DNA of 64,000 nt from Blastomyces gilchristii SLH14081 (Eukaryota; Ascomycota; Eurotiomycetes; Onygenales; Ajellomycetaceae). Shown here piece by piece: positions 1-11,470 of the stretch (position 1 is the stretch's first letter; each line of letters starts with the position of its first letter). The notes beneath the pieces were generated by a model. The model worked only from the letters and a program-made list of their open reading frames with translations. It did not search any database and was not told the DNA's origin. The position numbers were made by a program, and so were the translations under genes. The stretch covers positions 3,794,889 through 3,858,888 of the forward strand of contig NW_003101679.1 in the NCBI RefSeq assembly GCF_000003855.2, read 5' to 3'.

Positions 1-240
1 GTAGCTGATATAATAATATCTTCAGCAACTGACTTATCAGACTTCTCTTGATTATTTTCTGAGATATTCTCAGAGATATTCTCCTCAGCAGTGACTTTTA
101 AAAGTCACTTAATATACTCAATATTATCAGCAGTATTCTTGTTATATGACTCTGTCTTTTGAGAATGTTAGTTTTAATAATAATAGAGATATTAAAAGTG
201 ATAAACTTACTGACAATAGTAATGCTTCTTCATCAGAAGT
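1..240. other. AT-rich DNA without a recognisable gene
   Basis: Decayed AT-rich sequence left of the hAT target site. No long reading frame and no motif I recognise. The last bases before the hAT element (241-248, atcattat) are its left target-site copy. Confidence 0.6.
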
Positions 241-603
241 ATCATTATTAGACTGACTGTGTGACTGTGTCTGGGACCAGAATCAAACTTTACAGTTGTC
301 ACATTGCCTAAAAACATTACTTCTAATCATGGTTTGTGTTCATTACATTGATTTCAAATCACATTATTTCAAATATTAAAGATCTCAGATTCACTTTTCA
401 AATAAAAATCTAGTCTCAGATAAAGAATATATTTGAATTCTTAGTTACATTTTCATTCTGATCTCATTATTGAAAATGATATTAAATGAGATTATGAAAT
501 CATTTCTCACTTACATAATATCATAACATAGTGCTCATTTGTTGAAAATTCAAGAGAGAGTATTATTAAATATCATTACTTTTCTGATCACAGATCATAA
601 TTA

Positions 604-800
604 ATATCATTTTAATTAAAAAAAATATAAAATATAAAAAAAAAATATAAAAACAAAAAATAAAACAACAACAAGAAAAAATCATAATAAAAAAAAAGAG
701 AAAGAAAAAAAAAAGAGAAAGAAAAAAAGAGAAAGAAAAAGAAAGAAAAAAAAAAAAAGAAAAAGAAAAAGAAAAAAATAAAAATAAAAAATAAAAAAAA
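604..800. repeat. Purine-only low-complexity tract
   Basis: Nearly 200 bases made almost entirely of A and G on the plus strand (aaaaag and gaaagaaaa units), inside the left half of the hAT element. Frames across it are low-complexity artefacts. Confidence 0.85.
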
Positions 801-1900
801 ATCAAGATTGCAGAGCTGCAGTACTCTTAAAATACTTACTTTTCAGAGTCTTTATAATGTTCATCATCAACTGTGTATCTCTCACAGTGAGAATAACACA
901 GCTGTAATAAGTCATTGTCTTAATATTATCTAACAAATAATCAGTATATATCTATATAAATGTGAATAATTAGAAAATATACACTTAAAAAGTGTGATCA
1001 GAGTGAACTCTGCTATCACTTGAATAATATTAAGAACAGAATACTGAAATTAATGATTCTTCTCATTGATTTCACAGACAAGGCATGCAAAGATAATCTT
1101 GAGAAATATAAAATTCTCTGACTTCTGATAAAAATGAATCTCACAGAGAGACTCTATTTTCATCATATCAGAGACTGAGTATTATTAAAAAGTATTACTT
1201 CAATGCATATGCACTTACTGCAGTGATTTATTCTCTGCACATATAACTGAGAATTACAGCTTTCTCATGCTGCACAGCTCTCTCTGAGATGCTGTTATCA
1301 GTTTACAATTCACACAGACTTTCAGTTCAGTACATACTGTGCATATACAGCTCTGCATGCTGAGACTGTGTTGATCATTATGACCTGGCGTGATACTTGC
1401 TTTTCATGAGCCATGTTTTGTTTGATTGAGAGAAGGAAGGAACATGACTGCTGTTTTATTTAAGAGAGAATGAGTAATTGAATCTGTAGAAGATAATTTG
1501 ATTTCTTCTGTATTTGAAATTTGATTAGTCTATACTCTTCAATTTGAGAGTTTCTGAGAGTGTTTTAATAGTTTTCATACCAGCTTGAAATTAGTGATTG
1601 ATTGAAGAAGAGAAAAGAGAGAAGAAAGAAATGAGAATAACTTATCTTTATAATATGAAAACAGAGAATTACTGTAATCATTTATTCTAGTAATAAAGAT
1701 CTGTTTTCTGCATGTATCTCTGATACAGATTATATGATAACTGTATACAAAGAATATCAACAGTATATGTATTGAATGAAGATGATGTTACTATACAACA
1801 CTGTAGCTGTTTCTGTACATTGCTGAAAGCTGTTAATATTTTCTTTAAGTCTCTTTATATTTGATAAGTCAGTAATATATTTCAATGCACTCTCTCTTTT

Positions 1901-1996
1901 ATCATCATCATTATCATGATCATCATTATTATTATCATTACTATCATTATCATTATTATCATTATCATCATCATTATTATTACTATTATTATATTA
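1901..1996. repeat. ATC/ATT trinucleotide microsatellite
   Basis: Run of atc and att triplets with few interruptions. The His/Tyr-rich frame through it is a by-product of the repeat, not a gene. Confidence 0.85.
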
Positions 1997-2579
1997 TTTC
2001 TAGCTGTCTCTTCTGTCTTTATCTCTCTTCAACACTCACTGAAATCAATCATGTCATTTCTCTTCAAATATTCTGCAGTCCTGTGAATCATCAAGATGTG
2101 TGAGCACTATTACCAATTGAAGAAAGAGAAGAAGAAAGTGTTTAAGTAAGAGAAGACAGATTGTAAGACATGTTATAATGTCTTGAAGAGTCTCTGTAAG
2201 AAAGTAGAATAATAACAATTTTAAGTAATGCTTCTAATAGATTTAGACTGAACTAAGTATAGAAATAATGCAGATGATACTACCTGTGAGAGATTGAAGA
2301 AGAAGATAGTGAAGAGTCTTATACAGTAGTGATGAAATCAGAAGAAGTTCTGAGAATGATTTGAGACTAAGATGAAGAGAGAGACAGAGAAGAAGAGTAT
2401 TACTATAAATAGACAGTGATAGAAGAAGATTAAGAGAGTGTTAAAGTAGAAGATAAAGAAGTCAAAACTGATAAGTTTTTTATTTATTGAGAGATAACAA
2501 TTTTTGATAATACTCTTATTCTCTAATTGATTAGCAGAAGCTGACAGAGAAGAAGAGAATTGAGACCTTGTTCAGGTCT

Positions 2580-2880
2580 TAAATGTGCTTTATAATTCAG
2601 AACATTGAGAAGACAGCTCTGCTCTCTGAGCATGTCAATCTGCTTACTACTGAGATGAAATCTGAGACAGCAGATCAGAAAATGTGAGATTTTGAGATAC
2701 AGATTGATCTAGCTGAGAGAAAGCAGTGAAAACTCTTCTCTGAGAAGACAGTGAAGAGAGATTTTCAGATGATTATTATTTCAGATGAGAAGAAGAAGAA
2801 GAAGAAGAAGAATAAAAAGTGAATTATAGAGAATCATAAGAAGAATGAGAAAGAGCAGAAAGATGATGAGTAGAAAAAGT
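2580..2880 (+). pseudogene. Decayed coding-like segment, charged helix-rich, unidentified
   Basis: A plus-strand frame reads with few interruptions, mostly TGA or TAG, through a charged, coiled-coil-like stretch (for example IEKTALLSEHVNLLTTEMKS) and then a Lys-rich run encoded by an AAG repeat near 2787-2812. This composition resembles the C-terminal tails of some fungal DDE transposases (pogo/Fot1 type), but I see no catalytic motif, so the family is unproven. It lies within the hAT boundaries and could be part of its gene or an older insertion. Confidence 0.25.
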
Positions 2881-4370
2881 TTTTTTCTTTTTATATTAGT
2901 TAGTTATAAGTTCATAATTATTAATAATTGAAATTAATTTTGAGTTTTTAAAAATTATTGTACAAGTTGTAATCAAGTCAGGAATAATATATATATAGAT
3001 ATATATTTAACTATCATGATTCACAAATCACTATAATATATAAGTATTAACATTTTTTCAACATTGATATTTATAATATTAATATATTTTTAATGATATT
3101 ATCTGATAATGCAATTTAATAATACTCTCTTTCACAATATTAATATGTTTCAAGAAATATAACAGAGATTAATCAAGATTATTTATTTACTTTTATACAT
3201 TGATAATATTCAATCTGAGTTAGTACTAAAATTATAACTAAGCTAAGAAACAAGATTATTTTCTCTTATATTAATTCTTCTTCCACACATCAGTGATCAG
3301 TTATTAAAAATAAATTATTATCTTCCTTAAATTATTATTATATCTTCTGAATTCACTTCTTTCACTTCTTTTACTTTTATTAAAGATTTACAAACTCTTC
3401 AAGAAATCACTATGAATTACAAAGTCTATGTTATTTATAATTCAATATAGAATACTCTCTTTCAATTATAATAAATAATCACTTCATTCTTTACATCTGA
3501 TTTCAGGTCATGAAATTTATAAAAAACTCAACACAAATATCAAGATGAACTATGAAATAATTATTAATAGATTGTATTATAGATTACTGAAAAGTTATCT
3601 CTCTACTACAATCACTACAACTTCATTCAGAAATATTTATTATAAACTGATCATGACTCTGAAGAAATTTTCTGACATCTGAAGTCATCAGAATGCAGAT
3701 AATAAAAGAAAAATAATCAGAAAATTACTACTGAGCTGATAAGTTACTCTATCAGATAATAATTTTTGATAATACTAACTTTTTAATTTGAAGAAAATCA
3801 TGTGAAAATGATTATATATCAGTACTCTGATTTTATAACTCTCATCTGATAACTTCTATGAACAATTACTTTGTATATGTATATCTCTGAATCTTTCTCT
3901 TCAATCAATTGAAAACTCTGAATTCTGAACACTTCTTCAAATACTTAATTCAAATCTTCATATTTCACATCAATTCTGTCTTCAGTTCAATCTTGAGACA
4001 CACTACAAAGTCAATATATAATATCTAGAATCAGAGTTGAAGAATCATCAAAGAGTGTCTCTCACAGTGAATGTATAAACTAGTACAAATAATCTTGTAT
4101 TTATGAAAGTTATATGTTATTACATTGATGAGAACTGAACTTATCAAGAGATATTAATTGAATTTGAATCATTGATCAGTAGTCATACTGAGAATTATAT
4201 AATAGAGATATTAATGACTGTGATTAAAAATGACTATTGAGATATTAGTCTCAGTCTTCTTACAATTACAACTGATAATGCTGTGAATAACTACACTATG
4301 ATGAAGAGTTTGAAGTAAAAATTGACTTTGCATTTCTGAAATAATAAATAAGGTCATATTCTCTACATTA

Positions 4371-5710
4371 TTATTATTATTATTATTATTCTTCAATTAT
4401 AGATGTATGCAGTCAGAGACTATGACATCTACCTGAGAACTTTTAGTTCTCAGGGTTTTTCCTATGTCTGTAAAGTTAACTATTATACATTCATCAATTT
4501 CAGATATACAAAATCAAAAAATTCCAGCTCAGAATACAAAAACTGTTTACAAATTGCAGTGTTTTAACATCTTTTAATACTTTGAAATCATTTGACAATA
4601 TCATGACAAAAGAAAAGAGAAAAAGAACACACTCTCAAAGATAGACACATTAAATAGATAGATAGAAAGAAATTGAAAGAAAAAGATAAAGAAAAAGATA
4701 AAGTAAAGAGAGACTATAATAAAACAAATTATTAAAAGAGAGTGTATAGCTGTTTTAACAGACTATATCTGATTGATTTTCTTCTCTTCATATTCAGATA
4801 ATTCTGAATTTAATCATTTTCTTATAGCTGCTTGAGTTTCTGATAGAAAGTCTATTAAGTATTTAATTCCTGTCTCAGTTGAGAATAAGAATCTTATATT
4901 TAATTAATTTAGATTATACTTCTCTTTCAATCTGGCTCTGAGACTATTGTATAATGCACAGTGTATTACAATATACTCAGAATTCTCATTTATATTATAG
5001 AATGAGCATTCTATTGAGTCAAATCTATCATCAAATCTTTGTATATAAGATTTAAAATAGTCATATTCTAGTTTCAGCTGTATTATAGATGAGAATATTT
5101 TCTTTTTATATTTAATTGAATAAGATTTTCACTTGGATTTTATTTCAAATTTTGAATAATGTATACTCTTCTTTTATTTCTGTCAGCTTTTATTTCACTT
5201 GTCTAAATAAGATTCTTTTATTTTTCTCTTCATAAAAGACTAGAATATAATTTTTTGAATAGATCTGCTTAATTCTGTATTCTTTTTTACAGCTGAATCA
5301 GTCAATTCATTATCATGAATATTCATATGAGTAGAAACTCAGTGTAGATGAATTATCAGCTTTGATATTCTTCTCTTTTGAATTTTTAAAACAGAGTTTA
5401 AGATCAGTTTAAGATTCATTTAATTATTATAAATCTGACTATTTCTAAGTCTTTTTAAAGCAGCTTGACTATCAGAGAATATTCATATCTCTTTCAAATA
5501 ATTTCCTCTTTTATGAGATTTTATTTCAATGAGTTTGAAAGCTTTCACTATTATAAAATAGTTCAGTATCAAAGACTTCATATTCAGAGTCTAGATTTCA
5601 GAAATCTGAGATAAAATTAATATTATCTTCAGTATAAGCAATGTCTGCATCTAATCTATTCAAGTTCTCATTTTTTGAGCTATCTGAATAAATCAGAATG
5701 AAGTCTTTTA
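4371..5710 (-). pseudogene. LINE ORF2 3' part (RNase H to C-terminus) and 3' UTR in chimera A
   Basis: Homologous to 39469-40805 of the full-length LINE but on the minus strand. It covers the RNase H region, the C-terminal Cys/His segment and the 3' UTR. A perfect 10-bp stem (CCTGAGAACT with AGTTCTCAGG) lies at 4432-4454, near the TAA-repeat tail. Trp codons are replaced by TGA and no frame is open. Confidence 0.85.
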
Positions 5711-6380
5711 CTACAGGTACTAGTCACCTGCAGAATGCATCTTAAGCTAATTATATTTAACTCTCTATAATTAACTGATCACTGCATTCATTCTCTTGAG
5801 TCAGCTACTAATTTCCAGAGATGTTAGTTAGTGACTGTCACTGCTCACTTGATGATATACACATCAAGCTTTCAGTTGCTGATCTCAGTCTCATTAGATG
5901 CTCATAGGCCTATCAATCAGCTGTTGTGACCTCATCTCATGTTAGAAACTAATTATAGACTTGATGACTTCAGTTCTCTCTGTCAGTATTAGAGATTAAC
6001 AGTGAGCTTGCAGACTCTAGTCTATCAGAGTGCTCTGTCTAGAGCCTAGATATGTATCTAGACCTGCTAGTCAGATGATTTTCAAAATCATTTCCTGTAT
6101 TTAAGAGAAAGCTAGGCTTCAATGACAGTTCTAGTTTTAGAGACTTACTTAAGTAGTGTATAATCACTACATTAGGCTTGACTCTATATTATTAGAACCT
6201 TGACAGGTGCACAGTAGAATAGTGAGACATTGACATTTTATATCAGCTCTGATAAGTGTTTACAGAATCTCACTTAACTAGTGACTTGACTTACAGTAGA
6301 GAGTTCTACCCTGCACTAAGTCTTACTAATTAGACTCAGCCTCTATTACATGGGGGCTTTCATGGGTAAGAAGTGACAGA
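5711..6380 (-). repeat. Non-coding body of chimera A
   Basis: About 670 bp shared with chimeras B (9611-10280) and C (to 50656). No reading frame is conserved between copies. The 3' boundary is always ctgtag, after which LINE sequence starts at different points. It is contiguous with the tRNA-like head, so it looks like the body of a Pol III-type retrotranscript. Function unknown. Confidence 0.8.
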
Positions 6381-6461
6381 TGCCAGTGATGGGATTCGAA
6401 CTCACACATCTCTAATGTGTGTGGCCTTGATTACCAGTCTTATCAACTGGGCCACGCTGGC
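6381..6461 (-). pseudogene. tRNA-derived head of chimera A
   Basis: Minus strand: 5' GCCAGCG can pair with 3' CGYTGGC followed by A, as in an acceptor stem with discriminator. A box (GTGGCCCAGTTGG) and B box (GTTCGAATCCC) are both present. Between them lie a fragment like a Thr anticodon region (CTGGTAATCAAG) and a 7-bp hairpin (CACACAT/ATGTGTG) directly before the T arm. The D and anticodon arms do not fold normally, so I call it a tRNA-derived Pol III promoter and not a working tRNA. Confidence 0.75.
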
Positions 6462-6978
6462 ATATTCTCTACATTACTTATGTGATTTAATCTGTGATGT
6501 AAACACTGATAAAGAATCTTAACATCAAGATGAAGAATAATGAGATAACTGATTCTTAAGATGAGAATGAGATGAAAGTGATTACTTAAGTAACTTTTAT
6601 ATTCACTTTGTAAAAGATAATGTTTTCTGATAATACTTTTTAATATTGCTTTTTAATAACACTTTTTGATAATACTACTGTTAATTTTGAATAGATTGAC
6701 TAATAATTTAAATATCACAGATTTAAAACATTGCTAATATGATTTGTATCTTCTCTAAATAATAATAATAATTTCATGACATTTAATAAACAAACAAATC
6801 AGTCATATCACTGAATATAATACAGAATATTAGAACACAGTGAAGTTCAATATATAAGATTACTATTCAGACTCTTCAATTGTATCAGATAATTGATCAT
6901 TGAGTGTAACACTCTGATTGAGAAAAGATTCAGATATTGAAACTTTCTGATATAAAGTAAACTCAGTTGAAATATATA

Positions 6979-7392
6979 ATTGATTTACTGTTTCAGTTTT
7001 ATAAGACAACAAAGACAGTCTTAATCACTTATACATCAATACTGCAGTCAGTCTGATAAGTGTATAACAGTTTATTTACTTATCTTAAGAAGCAGTTGAA
7101 TCACTTAAAAAGAAATTCAGTCTGAGATAATACTATAGCACAGACTATTATTACTGTAAGAAATAAACTGGCATATTATCACAGCAAAACTGAACAATCT
7201 TTTACAGAGTACTATACTATAGCAGCTCTACTAGATTTCTTCTGTTGAGTTAATATCTACACTTCTCAAGATTGAACAGAGAAGAAATAAGACTTATATG
7301 TTAAATTAGCTCAAGACTACTATAATACTAACTATCAGAGATTTAAATAAGCAGATGTTCAAGATATGAAGACAGTGAAATACAATTCTCTA
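6979..7392 (+). pseudogene. hAT transposase remnant (C-terminal catalytic region)
   Basis: The frame starting at 6979 reads IDLLFQFYKTTKTV, then YNSLFTYLKKQLNHLKRNS, KLAYYHSKTEQ and YYTIAALLD, followed by KLAQDYYNTNYQRF. This order (FY-x-x-T, then a YNSLF-type helix, then K-L-x-x-YY-x-K-T-E, then YAAALLDP-like) matches the second half of fungal hAT transposases. Stops inside are mainly TGA or TAA at expected Trp/Gln positions. The DD-E residues and the dimerisation domain are not confidently placed, and the N-terminal half was not recovered. It explains the 8-bp TSD of the surrounding element. Confidence 0.72.
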
Positions 7393-8285
7393 GTAAGTAA
7401 TAATCTTTGATAATACTTTATATCACATAGAACTATAATACTAACTTTGAAACAGAACTTATATACATTGATTACAACTGAAAATCAGGTAAAACTATAT
7501 GCTTATAAAACTGAATTTGACTGCTATCTTCAAGATAATCTGATGAATTTACACATTAAATCAATTCTAGAGTTATGAAAAATTGTTAAGAGTACATATT
7601 TAACTGTTATACTGATAATATATGATATTCTGATAATTTCATTGACAGAGATGAGAATAGAGTGAAAGTTCAACTCAAGTCAAGATATTTATCACTATCA
7701 CTGAGAACAATTATAAGAAGAAATAATCAAGAAACTCATGATTGTAAAATATGAAATCATTAGACAGTTTAATACCTCTGATCACAGTATATTAGAGAAG
7801 TTTAGTTTTCATAAGAAAGTGAAGAATAAACTTATATAAGAATGTATTTAGTTGTTTCATAAGTATTATCAATAATCATTATCAAATTCTGATTATATAA
7901 GCAAACACTGAATAAACTGAATGAGACTGATTTTAATCTTCAGTCTCAGTCTCATTATGATTTTGAAAGAATGATTATCTTTCACAGTTTATTCTGAGAA
8001 ATTACTCTCATTTCACTGTTCTTGAATTAAATCTGATCATTTTTCATATCATTTCTCTCAGAAATGATTCATTTTCAGATTTTTTTAAGACTTGGTTCTG
8101 ATGGGACTCACACTAAGAAATGTATGAGACTAGACTAAATGAGATCAAATGTGAAATTCATGATCCCGCCGGCCAGTCTAATCATTATCAGAATCACTTT
8201 CAGTGAAATCTTTATTTGCAGTTTCTGAGAAAAGAGAGCTCTGAGATTGAAATTCTGATTGATCATTTCTGAATTCATGTCTAGA

Positions 8286-9610
8286 TTATTATTATTATTC
8301 TTCAATTATAGATGTATGCAGTCAGAGACTATGACATCTACCTGAGAACTTTTAGTTCTCAGGGTTTTTCCTATGTCTGTAAAGTTAACTATTATACATT
8401 CATCAATTTCAGATATGCAAAATCAGAAAATTCCAGCTCAGAATATAAAAACTGTTTACAAATTGCAGTGTTTTAACATCTTTTGATACTTTGAAATCAT
8501 TTGATAATATCATGACAAAGGAAAAGAGAAAAAGAACACAGTCTCAAAGATAGACACATTAAATAGATAGATAGAAAGAAATTGAAAGAAAAAGATAAAG
8601 AAAAAGATAAAGTAAAGAGAGATTATAACAAAATAAATTATTAAAAGAAAGTGTATAGCTGTTTTAACAGACTATATCTGATTAATTTCCTTCTCTTCAT
8701 ATTCAGATAATTCTGAATTTAGTCATTTTCTTATAGCTGCTTGAGTTTCTGATAGAAAGTCTATTAAGTATTTAATTTCTGTCTCAGTTGAGAATAAGAA
8801 TCTTATATTTAATTAATTTAGATTATACTTCTCTTTCAATCTGACTCTGAGACTATTGTATAATGCATAGTGTATTACAATATACTCAGAATTCTCATTT
8901 AAATTGCAGAATAAGCATTCTATTAAGTCAAATCTATTATCAAATCTTTGTATATAAGATTTGAAATAGTTATATTCTAGTTTCAGCTGTATTATAGATA
9001 AGAATATTTTCTTTTTATATTTAATTAAACAAGATTTTCACTTGAGTTTTATTTCAAATCTTGAATAATATATACTCTTCTTTTATTTCTATCAGCTTTT
9101 ATTTCACTTATCTAAATAAGATTCTTTTATTTTTCTCTTTATAAAAGATCAGAATATAATTTTTTAAATAGATCTGCTTAATTCTGCACTCTTTTTTACA
9201 GCTGAATCAGCTAATTCATTATCATGAATATTTATATAAGCAGAAACTTAGTATAGATAAATTATCAGCTTTAATATTCTTCTCTTTTGAATTTTTAAAA
9301 TAGAGTTTAAGATCAGTTCAAGATTTATTTAATTATTATAAATCTGACTATTTCTAAGTCTTTTTAAAGTAGCTTAATTATCAGAGAATATTCATATCTC
9401 TTTCAAATAATTTTCTCTTTTATAAGATTTTATTTCAATGAGTTTGAAAGCTTTCACTATTATAAATAGTTCAGTATCAAAGACTTCATATTCAGAGTCT
9501 AGATTTCAGAAATCTGAGATAAAATTGATATTATCTTCAGTATAAGCAATTTCTGTATCTAATCTATTCAAGTTCTCATTTTTTAAGCCATCTGAATAAA
9601 TCAGAATAGA
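8286..9610 (-). pseudogene. LINE 3' part in chimera B
   Basis: Minus-strand counterpart of about 39477-40805 of the full-length LINE: decayed RNase H region, C-terminal Cys/His segment and 3' UTR. The conserved stem-loop is at 8341-8363 and the TAA tail begins at 8286. No open frame. Confidence 0.85.
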
Positions 9611-10280
9611 CTACAGACACTAGTCACTCACAGAATGCATTTTAAGCTAATTATATTTAATTCTCTATAATTAACTGATCACTGTGTTCATTCTCTCAGA
9701 TCAGTCACTAATTTTCAGAGATATTAATTAGTGACTGTCACTGCTCACTTGATGATATACACACCAAGCTTTCAGTTGCTAATCTCAGTCTCATTAGATG
9801 CTCATAGACCTATCAATCAGCTGTTATAACCTTGCTCTGTGTTAGAGACTAATTATAGACTTGATGACTGCAGTTCTCTCTATCAGTATTAGAAATTAGT
9901 AGTAAGCTTGCAGGCTCTAGTCTATCAGAGTGCTCTGTCTAGAGCCTAGATACATGTCTAGACCTGCTAGTTAAGTGGTTTTCAAAATCATTTCCTGTAT
10001 TTGAGGGAGAGCTAGGCTCTGATGACAGCCCTAGTTTTAGAGACTTACTTAAGTAGTGTATAATCACTACATTAGGCTTGGCTCTATATCATTAGAACCT
10101 TGACAGGTGCACAGTAGAATAGTGAGATATTGACATCTCATGCCAGCTCTGATAAGTGTTCACAGAATCTTGCTTAACTAGTGACTTGACTTACAGTAGA
10201 GAGTTCTACCCTGCACCAAGTCTTACTAATTAGACTCAGTCTCTATTACATGAAGGCTTTCATGAGTAAGAAGTGGCAGG
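9611..10280 (-). repeat. Non-coding body of chimera B
   Basis: About 670 bp, clearly homologous to 5711-6380 and to 49958-50656, ending in ctgtag at 9611-9616. It contains several short palindromes around TCTAGACATG. No protein-coding frame is shared with the other copies. Confidence 0.8.
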
Positions 10281-10361
10281 TGCCAGCGGTGGGATTTGAA
10301 CCCACACATCTCTAATGTGTGCGGCCTTGATTACCAGTCTTACCAACTGGGCCACGCTGGC
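10281..10361 (-). pseudogene. tRNA-derived head of chimera B
   Basis: Minus strand GCCAGCG ... CGCTGGCA gives a perfect 7-bp acceptor-like stem plus discriminator A. A box GTGGCCCAGTTGG and B box GGTTCAAATCC are intact, and the T arm (GTGGG/CCCAC) is perfect. As in copy A, the middle of the molecule is rearranged with an extra 7-bp hairpin, so no anticodon can be assigned safely. The DNA continues into the body without a T-run terminator. Confidence 0.78.
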
Positions 10362-10375
10362 AATTCATGTCTAGA

Positions 10376-11094
10376 GATAGATAGTAGATAACATTTTGAA
10401 TTTTAATTAAACAGATGCAATATTTTACTTTCTGATATAATTTATAGAAAAAAGTTACATAGTTGAAAAGATATAAATGAAGTGAATAAGCAGTCTTGAT
10501 AAAATAAAGAGATGAGATTGAATTATTAAAAAAAGATATATTAATAAGAGTTATAATTAATAACAATCTACATTAATTTAATATTAATAATCAAACTACT
10601 TTCTTTGTTTCAAAATTATATTTCTGCAATTTGTTGAAATTCATCTCACAAATTTATCAGAGTTTTATCAAGATTTTAAAAATGAATATTATGATGAATT
10701 CTTCTCTATTAGATCTCTCTGAACTCTCTCATCTGATAGATTTAATGAGATAAATTACTGATTTCAAAAGAAATCTGATGTTAATATATCTGAATATAGA
10801 ACAAATATAATAATAGTAATAAAAAATATTAGTTAGATAAGAGAAAGTCAAACTCATCACTGATATCAAGCAGTCTGTTAAAAAGATGTCACTGAACCTG
10901 GCATCTAAATACAGAAATGTATAAGAAGGAAATTTGACTGACAGAGCAGTGTCTGTATCTGAAGACAAAGTGAATGTATTTTCTTTCTTTTAATAAAGAT
11001 AATCTGAATTGAATGATTGTAAGTATGATAAAAACAAAGAATAAAACTTTATATATATTTTCATTCACCAGGACCATGATGCTGAATGCAATTA
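10376..11094. other. AT-rich decayed DNA, possible coding remnant
   Basis: A plus-strand frame from about 10690 to 11080 is interrupted mainly by TGA/TAA/TAG and might be a decayed transposon gene, but I recognise no motif. Small minus-strand frames here look like by-products of base composition. Confidence 0.35.
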
Positions 11095-11470
11095 AAATAT
11101 GAAAGTTTCAAACTTTAAAAGAAATAAAGATAAGTAGTATTCTCACTCAGTATTTAGCTTTTAGCAAAAATAGCAGCTTTTCAGCAGAATATCTTAAATC
11201 TCTAATAAGAATTCTCAACTTTTCAGTGAGATATATCAAGTCTCTGATGAGAAATCTTGAGCTGTCAGTGAAAATCTTGAGCTGTTAATAAAGTATCTTA
11301 AATCTCTGATAAGTTATAACAAATCACTGATGAGANNNNNNNNNNNNNNNNNNNNNNNNNNNNNNNNNNNNNNNNNNNNNNNNNNNNNNNNNNNNNNNNN
11401 NNNNNNNNNNNNNNNNNNNNNNNNNNNNNNNNNNNTTCCTACTCTTTCAGCAGAATATCTCAGAGAAATT
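11095..11470. repeat. Degenerate tandem repeat around an assembly gap
   Basis: Units of about 40 bp recur in diverged form: 'cttttcagcagaatatctta' followed by 'aatctctgataag', repeated with changes before the gap and once after it. The gap is most likely a collapsed extension of this array. Confidence 0.6.
11336..11435. other. Assembly gap (100 N)
   Basis: Exactly 100 N, a common placeholder for unknown size, inside the degenerate tandem repeat. Confidence 0.99.

Larger units (their letters stand above)
4371..6461 (-). mobile_element. Chimeric retroelement A (tRNA-like head, body, LINE 3' end)
   Basis: Read on the minus strand it has three parts: a tRNA-like head (6461-6381), a non-coding body (6380-5711) ending in ctgtag, and a LINE 3' segment (5710-4371) ending in a TAA-repeat tail. 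The whole is flanked by a 15-bp duplication, atattctctacatta, at 4356-4370 and 6462-6476, so it inserted as one unit. The LINE part joins at the base matching about 39469 of the full-length LINE. There is no reverse transcriptase, so it must have been mobilised in trans, most likely by the LINE enzyme. It sits inside the hAT element. Confidence 0.88.
249..8180 (+). mobile_element. hAT-superfamily DNA transposon, decayed, with a nested chimeric retroelement
   Basis: The element starts TAGACTGACTGTGTGAC and its other end, read inward, starts TAGACTGGCCGGCGGG, so the inverted repeats are short and imperfect. It is flanked by an exact 8-bp duplication, atcattat, at 241-248 and 8181-8188; 8-bp duplications are typical of hAT. 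A decayed hAT transposase frame lies at about 6979-7392. The same termini bound two approx. 500-bp copies at 21.2 and 22.2 kb. Removing nested chimera A (4371-6461 plus one TSD) leaves about 5.8 kb, long for a fungal hAT, so other insertions may be hidden in 600-4350. Everything inside shows CpG loss and stop codons, so it cannot move itself. Confidence 0.82.
8286..10361 (-). mobile_element. Chimeric retroelement B (tRNA-like head, body, LINE 3' end)
   Basis: Same three-part structure as chimera A, about 100 bp to the right of the hAT element. The 14-bp duplication aattcatgtctaga flanks it at 8272-8285 and 10362-10375. Its body-LINE junction corresponds to about 39477 of the full-length LINE, some 8 bases from the junction in A. 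It is the least decayed of the two complete copies (more CpG and GG kept) and the best template for the family consensus. Confidence 0.88.

Noticed and set aside
1885..2103. His/Tyr-rich small protein
   Set aside because: Encoded by an ATC/ATT microsatellite in decayed DNA.
6381..6461. Functional tRNA gene
   Set aside because: Acceptor and T arms are good, but the D and anticodon arms cannot fold normally, there is no T-run terminator, and the sequence is the start of a TSD-flanked retroelement present in several copies.
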